This document shows positions 1 to 5,916 of a DNA stretch of 6,895 nucleotides, piece after piece; within the stretch, counting starts at the first letter, position 1; each line of letters starts with the position of its first letter. Both the position numbers and the translations under genes were made by a program. Source of the DNA: an uncultured Candidatus Saccharibacteria bacterium (GTDB taxonomy: Bacteria > Patescibacteria > Saccharimonadia > Saccharimonadales > UBA1547). Location: contig CAMLKA010000038.1 of assembly GCA_946480535.1 (NCBI GenBank), positions 1-6,895 of the forward strand, written 5' to 3'. Under the pieces are notes generated by a model. The model saw only the letters and a list, made by a program, of their open reading frames with translations. It had not been told where the DNA came from and made no database searches.

Positions 1-524
1 CGAATACCATCACGCTGATTTTCAACGTGAATATCACTAGCGCCAAGCCTATCGGCCTGCTTAATAATAAAGTCAAATACCTCATCGCTTCCCACGTTAT
101 TGAGTGTCTGACTGACTTGGTCGATAGTTTCGCTGTCACCCTCTTTTGCAATTTTAATGTCATCGTAGATGACCTGCACTGGAGGGTCAAAGCGGTCCAT
201 CATCGCCTTAAATCCGCCCTGGCTAATGAGGTAATACGAAACATTTTGCGCCTGAGCAGCGTATTTTTCAGCAAGTTCTTTCAAAAGTGACTGTGGAGTC
301 TGGGTAGTAATACCAAATTCCCAAGGGGTTGAATCGCTTCCCGCAACCAAAGGAATAATACGGTTCTTATGCATGTCATCGACATCAAGAACATCTTCGA
401 CCAAATTTAAGGTCGTCTCGATAGGACGCATATCGAGATAGGGCATACCAAGAATAGCGGCGCGCCGCTGCGTACTCTGCTCATCGGCTTCACGAGCCTG
501 CTGCTGAACCCTGTCTTCATCCAT
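1..524 (-). CDS. pilB: Type IV pilus / type II secretion assembly ATPase (PilB/GspE family), N-terminal part, cut by the left edge
   Basis: An uninterrupted minus-strand frame of 174 codons starts at ATG 522-524 and leaves the window at base 1. Residues about 20-110 resemble the N-terminal PilB/GspE (MshEN-like) domain, including AAILGMPYLDMRPIE. After a linker comes FIIKQADRLGASDIHVENQ (A162-S163-D164-I165-H166), the hallmark that opens the catalytic half of secretion/pilus ATPases, where ASDIHxE is usual. The Walker A, Asp box and Walker B lie outside the window. The family hydrolyses ATP in the cytoplasm to drive pilin assembly at the inner membrane. PilT is unlikely because it lacks this long N-terminal domain. 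An in-frame ATG at 552-554 would add ten residues (MLTFFVTIKA). Neither start has a clear Shine-Dalgarno, and 524 is preferred because the added residues look non-family. The gene diverges from the methyltransferase. PilB versus GspE cannot be settled from this half. Confidence 0.85.
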   Translation of the reverse strand, partial: MDEDRVQQQAREADEQSTQRRAAILGMPYLDMRPIETTLNLVEDVLDVDDMHKNRIIPLVAGSDSTPWEFGITTQTPQSLLKELAEKYAAQAQNVSYYLISQGGFKAMMDRFDPPVQVIYDDIKIAKEGDSETIDQVSQTLNNVGSDEVFDFIIKQADRLGASDIHVENQRDGI

Positions 525-559
525 TGCTTTAATGGTAACAAAAAACGTAAGCATTTTAC

Positions 560-595
560 AGTGATATCTCACTTTGTGACATTGCACGTCGTCAC
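560..595. promoter_or_regulatory. Cluster of GTGA/TCAC dyads in the divergent spacer upstream of pilB
   Basis: Two inverted repeats lie side by side: AGTGA (560-564) with TCACT (569-573), four bases apart, and GTGAC (576-580) with GTCAC (591-595), ten bases apart. On the minus strand a TAAAAT sequence about 25-30 bases upstream of the pilB ATG could serve as a -10 box, which would put the first dyad between -10 and -35. Arms are only five bases, so chance is possible. A regulator site for pilB is inference. Confidence 0.3.
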
Positions 596-635
596 TCGCA
601 AAAGCCTGCTGGCAATCTTTTCGCTCGTTTCCTAG

Positions 636-646
636 TGCTATACTAG
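636..646 (+). promoter_or_regulatory. Extended -10 promoter of the RNA methyltransferase gene, probably leaderless
   Basis: TATACT at 639-644 is preceded by TGC, giving an extended -10 element (TGn-TATACT). No good -35 is present at the usual distance, as is common for extended -10 promoters. Counting seven bases on from the hexamer puts the start of transcription at about 651-652, which is the ATG itself. No Shine-Dalgarno lies upstream of the ATG, consistent with a leaderless message. The box sits inside an inverted repeat CCTAGT-GCTAT-ACTAGG (631-647). The 10-mer GCTATACTAG (637-646) recurs at the dnaE promoter. Confidence 0.65.
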
Positions 647-651
647 GCGAT

Positions 652-1137
652 ATGCCCGATATTATTGTTATTGCTCACAATATTCGCTCAACACACAATG
701 TTGGTGCTATTTTTCGTACCGCTGAAGGCTTCGGGGTTCAAAAAATCATTCTGAGTGGATACACCCCCTACCCGAAACTTGACGCCGACACTCGCCTGCC
801 ACACATTGCCGAAAAGCTCACCTCACAAATTCACAAAACAGCTCTCGGGGCCGAAGCAATTGTTCCATTCGAGCACCAAGAAGAGCCCAACTTAACAGCG
901 CTCAAAGAAGCGGGGTACCGAATTGTCGCCCTAGAGCAAGCACCGAATAGCCACGACTTGCGATCATACTCTATACCCGAAAAAGTCGCGCTTATTCTTG
1001 GCGAAGAGGTGCACGGAGTGCCAGCAGAGCTTCTCCAGCAAGCCGAAGATACTATTGAAATCCCAATGAAGGGCACGAAAGAGTCATTTAATGTTTCTGT
1101 CGCAACGGGTATCGCACTTTACGTACTAAGCGCCTAG
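652..1137 (+). CDS. SPOUT-class RNA 2'-O-methyltransferase, TrmH/SpoU family
   Basis: The 161-residue protein is just the knotted SPOUT catalytic domain and should use S-adenosylmethionine to methylate a ribose 2'-OH in tRNA or rRNA. All three family motifs are visible: motif 1 at 10-25 (N10, R12, N16, R22 within NIRSTHNVGAIFRTAEGFG), motif 2 at 114-123 (LILGEEVHGV) and motif 3 at 136-157 (SFNVSVATGIALY, with N147 and S149). The stretch KTALGAEAIVPFE at 62-74 is typical of short TrmH-like proteins. There is no N-terminal L30e-like substrate-binding domain as in RlmB, so RlmB is not claimed, and the target nucleotide cannot be told from sequence. The ATG lies seven bases after a -10 box and has no Shine-Dalgarno. 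It ends with TAG, six bases from the convergent dnaE stop. Family assignment is firm; substrate is open. Confidence 0.93.
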   Translation: MPDIIVIAHNIRSTHNVGAIFRTAEGFGVQKIILSGYTPYPKLDADTRLPHIAEKLTSQIHKTALGAEAIVPFEHQEEPNLTALKEAGYRIVALEQAPNSHDLRSYSIPEKVALILGEEVHGVPAELLQQAEDTIEIPMKGTKESFNVSVATGIALYVLSA

Positions 1138-1140
1138 TAC
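1123..1140. terminator. Near-palindrome at the junction of two convergent genes, possible bidirectional terminator hairpin
   Basis: GTACTAAGCGCCTAGTAC pairs end to end apart from one A/C mismatch pair (six bp, mismatch, then GCGC). It overlaps the methyltransferase stop codon (1135-1137) and ends three bases before the dnaE stop. No T-run of normal length follows on either strand (plus AAGTTACTTT, minus GTAAAGTGCG), so it is not a classic intrinsic terminator. It is the only hairpin candidate at this convergent junction. Confidence 0.3.
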
Positions 1141-1143
1141 AAG

Positions 1144-4100
1144 TTACTTTAATACAACCGCGTCTTCGCCAAGAATCTTCACAAGACGCCCAATCAGCTC
1201 ATCGCTTCCATCAACACGGAACGGCATTTTAATCGCCGATTGTTTTTCGGGGCCAAGTACAAGTACCATGTCACTTAAACCTGGAAAGTGCGAGCATTCA
1301 TTACGAATTCTCATCAATGCAGTTTGATCGTCAGGGTCTTTCACGTGCACAAAAAGCTTCTTAAGAACTTCGGCTGCCGGTGGAGGGCCAGCAGGCTCAC
1401 GAGGCGCGCTGCTCGCCGCACCAGGCCCACTTGCGGCCGGTTTAGCAAATCCACCCCCGCCATTACCACCATTACCCTTAAATGGGGTGCGCGGCTTGCG
1501 TGTTGCGACAACCTTACCTGCTTTTGGCTTTGCCATAATCCGCCCTGTTGACTCATACGTACGCAACTCTTCGTCATCAACAATCTGGATATCATCGGCA
1601 ATCAACTTTACGTCACTCGTAAGATTTCCGTCGCGATCACGCGCGGACACCTTACCGCTCGCCCGAATAACTGCGTCCTGCACCAACTTCGCGCCAACTT
1701 GCTCAAACAAGTTCGGGAATACGATCACCTCGGCCTCACCCGTCTTATCCTCAAGCTTCACAAAGGCCATCTTAGTGCCACTTTTTGTCACGATACTACG
1801 AACCGCAGAAACTAACCCGCCAATAGTCAGCGCCTTGCCATCGATATCCTGCGTCATTTCGCTTACAGGCACTGTTTGTTCGCTAAAGTAGGCGTCGTAA
1901 TTATCCAGTGGGTGCGCGCTAATGTACAGACCAAGGAGTTCTCGCTCCCAAGTAAGTCGTTCTTTATCGGTATGTTTCACAGGGGCCGTTTGGAGCGACA
2001 TGGTCGGCTGAATCGCTGCCATATTCGCCATGCCGCCGAAAAGATCCGTCTGCCCGCTGAGGGCTTCTTTTTGCAGCTTTGAAGCAAAAGCCTGTATCGT
2101 TTCGAGGTTAAACAGAAGATCGGAACGGTCGGCCATTTCATCAAATGCACCCGTTTTAATAAGTGAGTCCCATGCTTTTTTGTTCACCTTTTGTGTAGAG
2201 ACTCGTTTCGCGAAGTCTTCAATGCTTGCAAACTTACCGTCTTCACGAGCACGAAGAATTTCTTCAACCACACCAACACCAACACCCTTCACGGCCGCCA
2301 TGCCAAAGCGAATTTCATTCTCACCAGGCACTACAGCAAACTCAACATACGACTCGTTAACATCTGGTGAGAGTACTTTAATACCCATGTGCTTACATTC
2401 AGAAATTTCAATAGCAAGACGCTCAGTGTCATCGGCGTCACTAGTCATAAGGGCGGCCATAAAGGCATCTGGATAGTGGGCCTTCAAATAAGCAGTCCAG
2501 TATGCGATAAGCCCATAACACGCAGCGTGCGACTTGTTGAAACAGTAGTTCGCAAACTCTTCTAGCTGATCCCAAAAGGTCTCGGCATCCTTTTGCTTGG
2601 CACCGCTCACTTTCATAGCACCCTCTACGAAGTCGACCTTCACCTTACGCATAAGGTCAATGTTTTTCTTACCCACCGCTTTACGGAGGGTGTCGGCCTG
2701 ACCACCGGTAAATCCACACCATTCCTTCGAAATCTGCATGAACTGCTCTTGGTAGACAAGAATTCCGTAGGTATTTTTGAGTGAGTTCTCGAGACCCTTA
2801 TCGAGATAGGTAATCTCTTCTTCGCCGTGTTTACGCTTAATAAAGCTGTCAATAAACTGCATTGGCCCCGGACGATACAATGCCACCATTGCGATAATGT
2901 CATCAAATACTGACGGCTTCAGCTCACGAAGGTATCGTTTCATACCTGCAGATTCAAGCTGGAAGACACCCGTTGTATCACCACGCTGGAAAAGTTCGTA
3001 GGTCTTTACATCGTCAAGCGGGATGGAGTTAAGGTCAATGTCGGTCTTATATACCTTCTTAATAATACGCAGGGCATTGTTAATGATACTTAGGTTTGAA
3101 AGACCCAAAAAGTCCATCTTCAGCAGGCCAAGCTCTTCCACTTGCCCCATTGGGAACTGTGTCGCTGGCACACCCTTTTGTGACATTTCAATCGGCACAA
3201 ACTTTACAATGTCATCTGGTGCAATCACCACTCCGGCGGCATGCACACCGTGGCTACGAATCGTACCCTCGAGACGCATAGCGAAGTCGATAACCTGCTT
3301 TGCTGTCGGATTTGTTTCATACTCGTGTTTGAAGTCAGCATCTTCTTTTACACTCACGGAAAGTGGAATATGCCGTCCCTGCACTGGTTGCGGCACAAGC
3401 TTGGCGATACGGTCGCTTTCGCCATATGGAACCTGAAGTACGCGCGCCACGTCACGCACCGCCGCTCGAGCAGCCATCGTACCAAAAGTGACGATGTTGG
3501 CTACCTTTTCAGCACCATACTTATCAGTACAATACTGAATCACCTCATTACGGCGAGTATCTTGAATGTCGATGTCAACGTCGGGCATGCTAATACGGTC
3601 CGGGTTCAAGAAACGCTCAAAGAGCAAATCATACTTCAGTGGATCGAGTTCGGTAATACGAATTGCATACGAAACAATAGACCCTGCGGCACTACCACGA
3701 CCAGGGCCAAAAATAATGCCCTGGTTCTTTCCCCAGTTAATAAAGTCTTGGACAATAAGGAAGTATCCGTTATAGCCCATACGGTCCATGACGTCGAGCT
3801 CGTACGCGGTTCGCTCAAGCACTTCTTCCGAAAGAAGCTTTTTAGCGTCTTCAATCGATAATTGCTCGGACTCCTCCTGCGTTACACCCCCATAACGCCA
3901 AGCCAGCCCCTGAAAGGTCAAAAGATCGAGGTAGGTCTTTTCATTATGCCCTTCCGGCGTTGGGAAGGTTGGAATCAAAATCTTTCCAAGTTCAATATCA
4001 ACATTACAACGGTCAGCAATTACCTTCGTGTTGGCTACTGCTTCTGGATGTGTCTTTGCCCAGCGTTCAATAATTTCATTCGGGTCGGTTACATGAAGCT

Positions 4101-4890
4101 CGAAGTCCTTCAATGACATGCGCTTTTCATCACTTAAGTACGCGCCCGTGCCCACGCAGAGCAAAATTTCGTGCGTATCCTGGTCTTCGTGGGAAATATA
4201 GTGGCCATCACTCGTCACGACCATTGGAATATCAAGCTCTTCAGAGAGTCGCTCAAGGTGGCCGTTAATTTTCACCTGAACGTCCCAAGCGGTTTTTGAT
4301 TCTAAGTGGCCGTGATCTTGAAGTTCAAGATAGTACCTATCCCCAAAGATACTCTTGTACCACGACGCGATACTCTTTGCCTCTTCATAATTATCGACGC
4401 GGAGGTTCTCGCCCAGCTCACTACTGGCACAACCGGAAAGGATAATCAGCCCTTCGTTGTATTTCTCGAGAAGCTCGTGGTCAATACGGGGCTTATAGTA
4501 CATACCTTCAAGGTTTGCTGTCGTACTCAGCTTCATAAGGTTCTGATAGCCTGTGTTGTTCATGGCAAGAATAATTAGGTGATAGCGAGCCTTGTCCTTC
4601 TGCGGGTCACGATCATGACGACTCCGCGCCGCAACATACGCCTCCATACCAAGAATAGGTTTAATTCCCTCGGCATTGGCTGCCTTATAAAAATCAAGCA
4701 CCCCCGACATTGTGCCGTGGTCAGTAATCGCCACTGCCTCCATACCCATATTCTTCACGGTTTCAATGAGTTTTGGAATTTTACTCAACCCGTCGAGAAG
4801 ACTGTGGTGGGTGTGGTTATGCAAGTGGACGTACTGGGACGTCTCTAAAGTCGCCCCCTTGGTTAGTGTAGATGAAACTTCAACCCCCAT
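1144..4890 (-). CDS. dnaE: DNA polymerase III alpha subunit (replicative DNA polymerase, C family)
   Basis: This 1248-residue protein is the polymerising subunit of the replisome. Domains in order: PHP, about 20-300 (HLHNH at 22-26, TDHG 56-59, E83, H104, C154, H193, SDGH 227-230); palm and fingers, about 300-800, with FGPGRGSAAGS at 394-404, catalytic D437 and D439 in MPDVDID, and third catalytic D593 in LLKMDFLGL; helix-hairpin-helix near 900-920 (VNKKAWDSLIKTGAFDE); clamp-binding motif QTDLF at 947-951; OB fold about 1015-1105; Gly/Pro/Ala-rich linker about 1113-1172 (GGNGGGGF); and a C-terminal domain to the end. E. coli DnaE is 1160 residues; the excess lies mostly in the linker and a 20-residue N-terminal leader. 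No PolC-type inserted exonuclease is present. The PHP metal ligands look complete, so intrinsic 3'-5' proofreading is plausible. The ATG lacks a Shine-Dalgarno and sits just after a -10 box. It stands alone behind a terminator. Confidence 0.98.
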   Translation of the reverse strand: MGVEVSSTLTKGATLETSQYVHLHNHTHHSLLDGLSKIPKLIETVKNMGMEAVAITDHGTMSGVLDFYKAANAEGIKPILGMEAYVAARSRHDRDPQKDKARYHLIILAMNNTGYQNLMKLSTTANLEGMYYKPRIDHELLEKYNEGLIILSGCASSELGENLRVDNYEEAKSIASWYKSIFGDRYYLELQDHGHLESKTAWDVQVKINGHLERLSEELDIPMVVTSDGHYISHEDQDTHEILLCVGTGAYLSDEKRMSLKDFELHVTDPNEIIERWAKTHPEAVANTKVIADRCNVDIELGKILIPTFPTPEGHNEKTYLDLLTFQGLAWRYGGVTQEESEQLSIEDAKKLLSEEVLERTAYELDVMDRMGYNGYFLIVQDFINWGKNQGIIFGPGRGSAAGSIVSYAIRITELDPLKYDLLFERFLNPDRISMPDVDIDIQDTRRNEVIQYCTDKYGAEKVANIVTFGTMAARAAVRDVARVLQVPYGESDRIAKLVPQPVQGRHIPLSVSVKEDADFKHEYETNPTAKQVIDFAMRLEGTIRSHGVHAAGVVIAPDDIVKFVPIEMSQKGVPATQFPMGQVEELGLLKMDFLGLSNLSIINNALRIIKKVYKTDIDLNSIPLDDVKTYELFQRGDTTGVFQLESAGMKRYLRELKPSVFDDIIAMVALYRPGPMQFIDSFIKRKHGEEEITYLDKGLENSLKNTYGILVYQEQFMQISKEWCGFTGGQADTLRKAVGKKNIDLMRKVKVDFVEGAMKVSGAKQKDAETFWDQLEEFANYCFNKSHAACYGLIAYWTAYLKAHYPDAFMAALMTSDADDTERLAIEISECKHMGIKVLSPDVNESYVEFAVVPGENEIRFGMAAVKGVGVGVVEEILRAREDGKFASIEDFAKRVSTQKVNKKAWDSLIKTGAFDEMADRSDLLFNLETIQAFASKLQKEALSGQTDLFGGMANMAAIQPTMSLQTAPVKHTDKERLTWERELLGLYISAHPLDNYDAYFSEQTVPVSEMTQDIDGKALTIGGLVSAVRSIVTKSGTKMAFVKLEDKTGEAEVIVFPNLFEQVGAKLVQDAVIRASGKVSARDRDGNLTSDVKLIADDIQIVDDEELRTYESTGRIMAKPKAGKVVATRKPRTPFKGNGGNGGGGFAKPAASGPGAASSAPREPAGPPPAAEVLKKLFVHVKDPDDQTALMRIRNECSHFPGLSDMVLVLGPEKQSAIKMPFRVDGSDELIGRLVKILGEDAVVLK

Positions 4891-4898
4891 CGCTAGTA

Positions 4899-4908
4899 CT
4901 AGTATAGC
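4899..4908 (-). promoter_or_regulatory. dnaE promoter (-10 TATACT), near-leaderless
   Basis: On the minus strand TATACT (4906 to 4901) lies ten bases before the dnaE ATG. The predicted start is about 4894, leaving a leader of roughly four bases (AGCG) and no room for a Shine-Dalgarno. The 10-mer GCTATACTAG is identical to the one at the methyltransferase promoter. No convincing -35 is seen; the region expected to hold it is occupied by the terminator hairpin at 4910-4936. Around the -10 box is another dyad, CGCTA/TAGCG (4891-4909), enclosing the 8-base palindrome TACTAGTA. Confidence 0.6.
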
Positions 4909-4909
4909 G

Positions 4910-4936
4910 AAAACTACAGACTAAGTCTGTAGTTTT
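4910..4936 (-). terminator. Intrinsic terminator of the three-gene membrane operon, a perfect 12-bp hairpin
   Basis: AAAACTACAGAC and GTCTGTAGTTTT form a perfect 12-bp stem with a three-base loop, read either way. On the minus strand it follows the DUF5665 stop codon by 23 bases, and the descending arm ends in TTTT. The stem is AT-rich with only a short U-tract. It abuts and partly overlaps the upstream half of the dnaE promoter, so terminator and promoter share DNA. As the repeat is symmetrical it could also stop plus-strand antisense transcription. Confidence 0.7.
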
Positions 4937-4947
4937 TAATGCTTATT

Positions 4948-4962
4948 TCACTATTATCACTA
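4948..4962 (-). other. Five consecutive in-frame stop codons at the end of the DUF5665 gene
   Basis: Reading the minus strand from the natural stop at 4960-4962, the same frame gives TAG TGA TAA TAG TGA without a sense codon between them. All three stop codons are used. A run of five is far beyond the occasional tandem stop and should block any readthrough. The terminator hairpin begins 11 bases later. Confidence 0.9.
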
Positions 4963-5238
4963 CTGCGAAGATTGAACAGTATCAACAATATACTGCACAA
5001 AGTCGCCGACCGCGCCTGGTATATCTGCAAAAAGGGACAAAAACCATAGAACAATCGCAACGACAATGGTCGCCCCGATTACCGTACCGAGTCCAAAGAA
5101 AACGCCACGGAAAAAATTAATGCTGTAAACTTGAGCGCGTGATTTATGAAAATCGTAAAATAGATCTTCCAAAATAGCGCGTCGAGCGCCAAGTTCATTC
5201 TCGCGCTCGACTTTGTGCTTAACTTTTTTTACCACCAT
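4960..5238 (-). CDS. DUF5665 domain membrane protein
   Basis: This is a 92-residue protein with one transmembrane segment. A charged N-terminal part (1-38) contains LEDLFYDFHKSRAQVY and leads into NFFRGVFFGLGTVIGATIVV, the recognisable DUF5665 core. The hydrophobic helix spans about 47-70, with glycines at 45, 49, 51 and 55 in a GxxxG-like pattern that may help helices pack. The C-terminal tail of about 20 residues is polar. The function of the family is unknown; I recall it as common in Saccharibacteria and Firmicutes. The gene is last in the operon, starting nine bases after the YtxH stop. Its Shine-Dalgarno is weak or absent, so translation is probably coupled to the upstream gene. It ends in five in-frame stops followed by a hairpin terminator. 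Confidence 0.85.
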   Translation of the reverse strand: MVVKKVKHKVERENELGARRAILEDLFYDFHKSRAQVYSINFFRGVFFGLGTVIGATIVVAIVLWFLSLFADIPGAVGDFVQYIVDTVQSSQ

Positions 5239-5247
5239 TGAAGCAAA

Positions 5248-5571
5248 CTACTTCTTTGTTGATTTAGGCTTCTTAGAAAAACCTTTTTTAGCGCCTTCAA
5301 CGGCCTGCTCGGTACGGCCCTTAATCTCTACGGCCTTGTCGCTTACATCTCCGATAACTTCTTCAGCCTTTGCGCGTACTTGTTGAGCTTTCTGCTCAGC
5401 AAAGTCTTTTGCCTCACCGGCCTTTTCAACGGCTGTATCTTTCGTCTTCACGGCAACATCTTTAATGTCTTGGCGTGTTTCTTTTCCGCTCTTTGGAGCG
5501 ATCAAAATACCTGTAACGAACCCTGCAATTGCACCAAATGCTGCACCTAAAGCTACTTTACCTTTTGACAT
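5248..5571 (-). CDS. YtxH domain protein (small envelope/stress-type protein)
   Basis: The protein has 107 residues. Residues 1-24 form a Gly/Ala-rich membrane helix (GAAFGAIAGFVTGILIA), followed directly by the YtxH signature APKSGKETRQDI at 25-36. Residues about 37-95 are a long, highly charged, Ala/Lys/Glu-rich helix with loosely repeating segments (VKTKDTAVEKAGEAKDFAEQ), similar to LEA or apolipoprotein-like amphipathic helices. The tail is Lys-rich (KKPKSTKK). The family is associated with general stress in Bacillus, but its molecular role is not known. A Shine-Dalgarno GGGGAG lies eight bases before the ATG, inside the end of the preceding gene, whose stop is one base away. Together with the upstream YtxG-like gene it mirrors the ytxG-ytxH order of Bacillus. 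Confidence 0.9.
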   Translation of the reverse strand: MSKGKVALGAAFGAIAGFVTGILIAPKSGKETRQDIKDVAVKTKDTAVEKAGEAKDFAEQKAQQVRAKAEEVIGDVSDKAVEIKGRTEQAVEGAKKGFSKKPKSTKK

Positions 5572-5572
5572 A

Positions 5573-5836
5573 TTATTTACTCCCCTTCTTCGTTTTAGAC
5601 GTAAATTTCTTAATGTACCGATTCACCATTTCAGCGATAAAGATTGGTGACGTAAGACGACTGACGCCTACAACAGCACTATCAATATGTGAAACCGTGT
5701 CTTTTGCTGATTTTGCGAGTCGGCGAATTTCAGCAGTAAGTTTAATGAGGTAAATACCTAGAATAATCGCGACCACTAGAAAAACGGACAGGACACTCGA
5801 TACGATAATCACCAAAATTTCTGCGGCTTGATCCAT
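5573..5836 (-). CDS. Small single-span membrane protein, DUF948/YtxG-like
   Basis: This 87-residue protein has an N-terminal transmembrane helix at about 6-31 (ILVIIVSSVLSVFLVVAIIL), then an amphipathic charged helix (TAEIRRLAKSAKDTVSHID, 34-52), then a basic tail (KKFTSKTKKGSK). This layout, with its position directly before a YtxH gene, matches the DUF948/YtxG family, though at 87 residues it is shorter than Bacillus YtxG and the call rests mostly on architecture and context. The start is well supported: AAGGAG lies five bases before the ATG. It is the first gene of a three-gene operon with its own promoter (5876-5905). The function is unknown; an envelope or septum-associated role would be inference. 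Confidence 0.75.
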   Translation of the reverse strand: MDQAAEILVIIVSSVLSVFLVVAIILGIYLIKLTAEIRRLAKSAKDTVSHIDSAVVGVSRLTSPIFIAEMVNRYIKKFTSKTKKGSK

Positions 5837-5841
5837 GGATG

Positions 5842-5847
5842 CTCCTT
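5842..5847 (-). promoter_or_regulatory. Strong Shine-Dalgarno of the YtxG-like gene
   Basis: AAGGAG on the minus strand is separated by five bases from ATG 5834-5836. It shows that this genome uses Shine-Dalgarno initiation where a leader exists, in contrast to dnaE and the methyltransferase gene. Confidence 0.85.
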
Positions 5848-5875
5848 TTACAGATTATTTTTTGTGTTTAACTGT

Positions 5876-5905
5876 ATTATACGCTTCATTTTGCGTTACT
5901 GACAA
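5876..5905 (-). promoter_or_regulatory. Sigma-70-type promoter of the three-gene membrane operon
   Basis: On the minus strand TTGTCA (5905-5900) and a perfect TATAAT (5881-5876) are separated by 18 bases. The predicted transcription start is about 5869, giving a leader of some 33 bases with a good Shine-Dalgarno. It is the best-matching promoter in the window. A second perfect -35 hexamer, TTGACA (5917-5912), lies 12 bases further upstream but is 30 bases from the -10 box, too far to serve it. Confidence 0.75.
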
Positions 5906-5916
5906 GTTAATTGTCA
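5900..5916. repeat. Inverted repeat over the -35 box, candidate operator
   Basis: TGACAA (5900-5905) and TTGTCA (5911-5916) are exact reverse complements five bases apart. The proximal arm is the -35 hexamer itself, so a protein bound here would block or modulate the operon promoter. No T-run follows on the minus strand, so it is not a terminator for the Nudix gene. The arms are short; an operator role is inference. Confidence 0.4.

Noticed and set aside
27..290. Plus-strand open frame of 87 codons at the left end
   Set aside because: It lies wholly antisense to the pilB-type gene, whose ASDIH motif and N-terminal domain are clearly recognisable on the minus strand.
1160..1189. Inverted repeat GCGTCTT / AAGACGC with a 16-base loop, considered as a terminator for the methyltransferase
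   Set aside because: It lies within the conserved 3' end of dnaE, the loop is large, and no T-run follows on the plus strand.
3241..3861. Plus-strand open frame of 206 codons inside dnaE, with other antisense frames such as 1487-1891 and 2030-2476
   Set aside because: They are shadows of the dnaE coding strand; the translations show no domain-like pattern, and dnaE is intact and conserved throughout.
4948..4962. Stop-codon reassignment (UGA as glycine) as in SR1/Gracilibacteria
   Set aside because: Every gene reads at normal length with the standard code and none needs an in-frame TGA to be complete.
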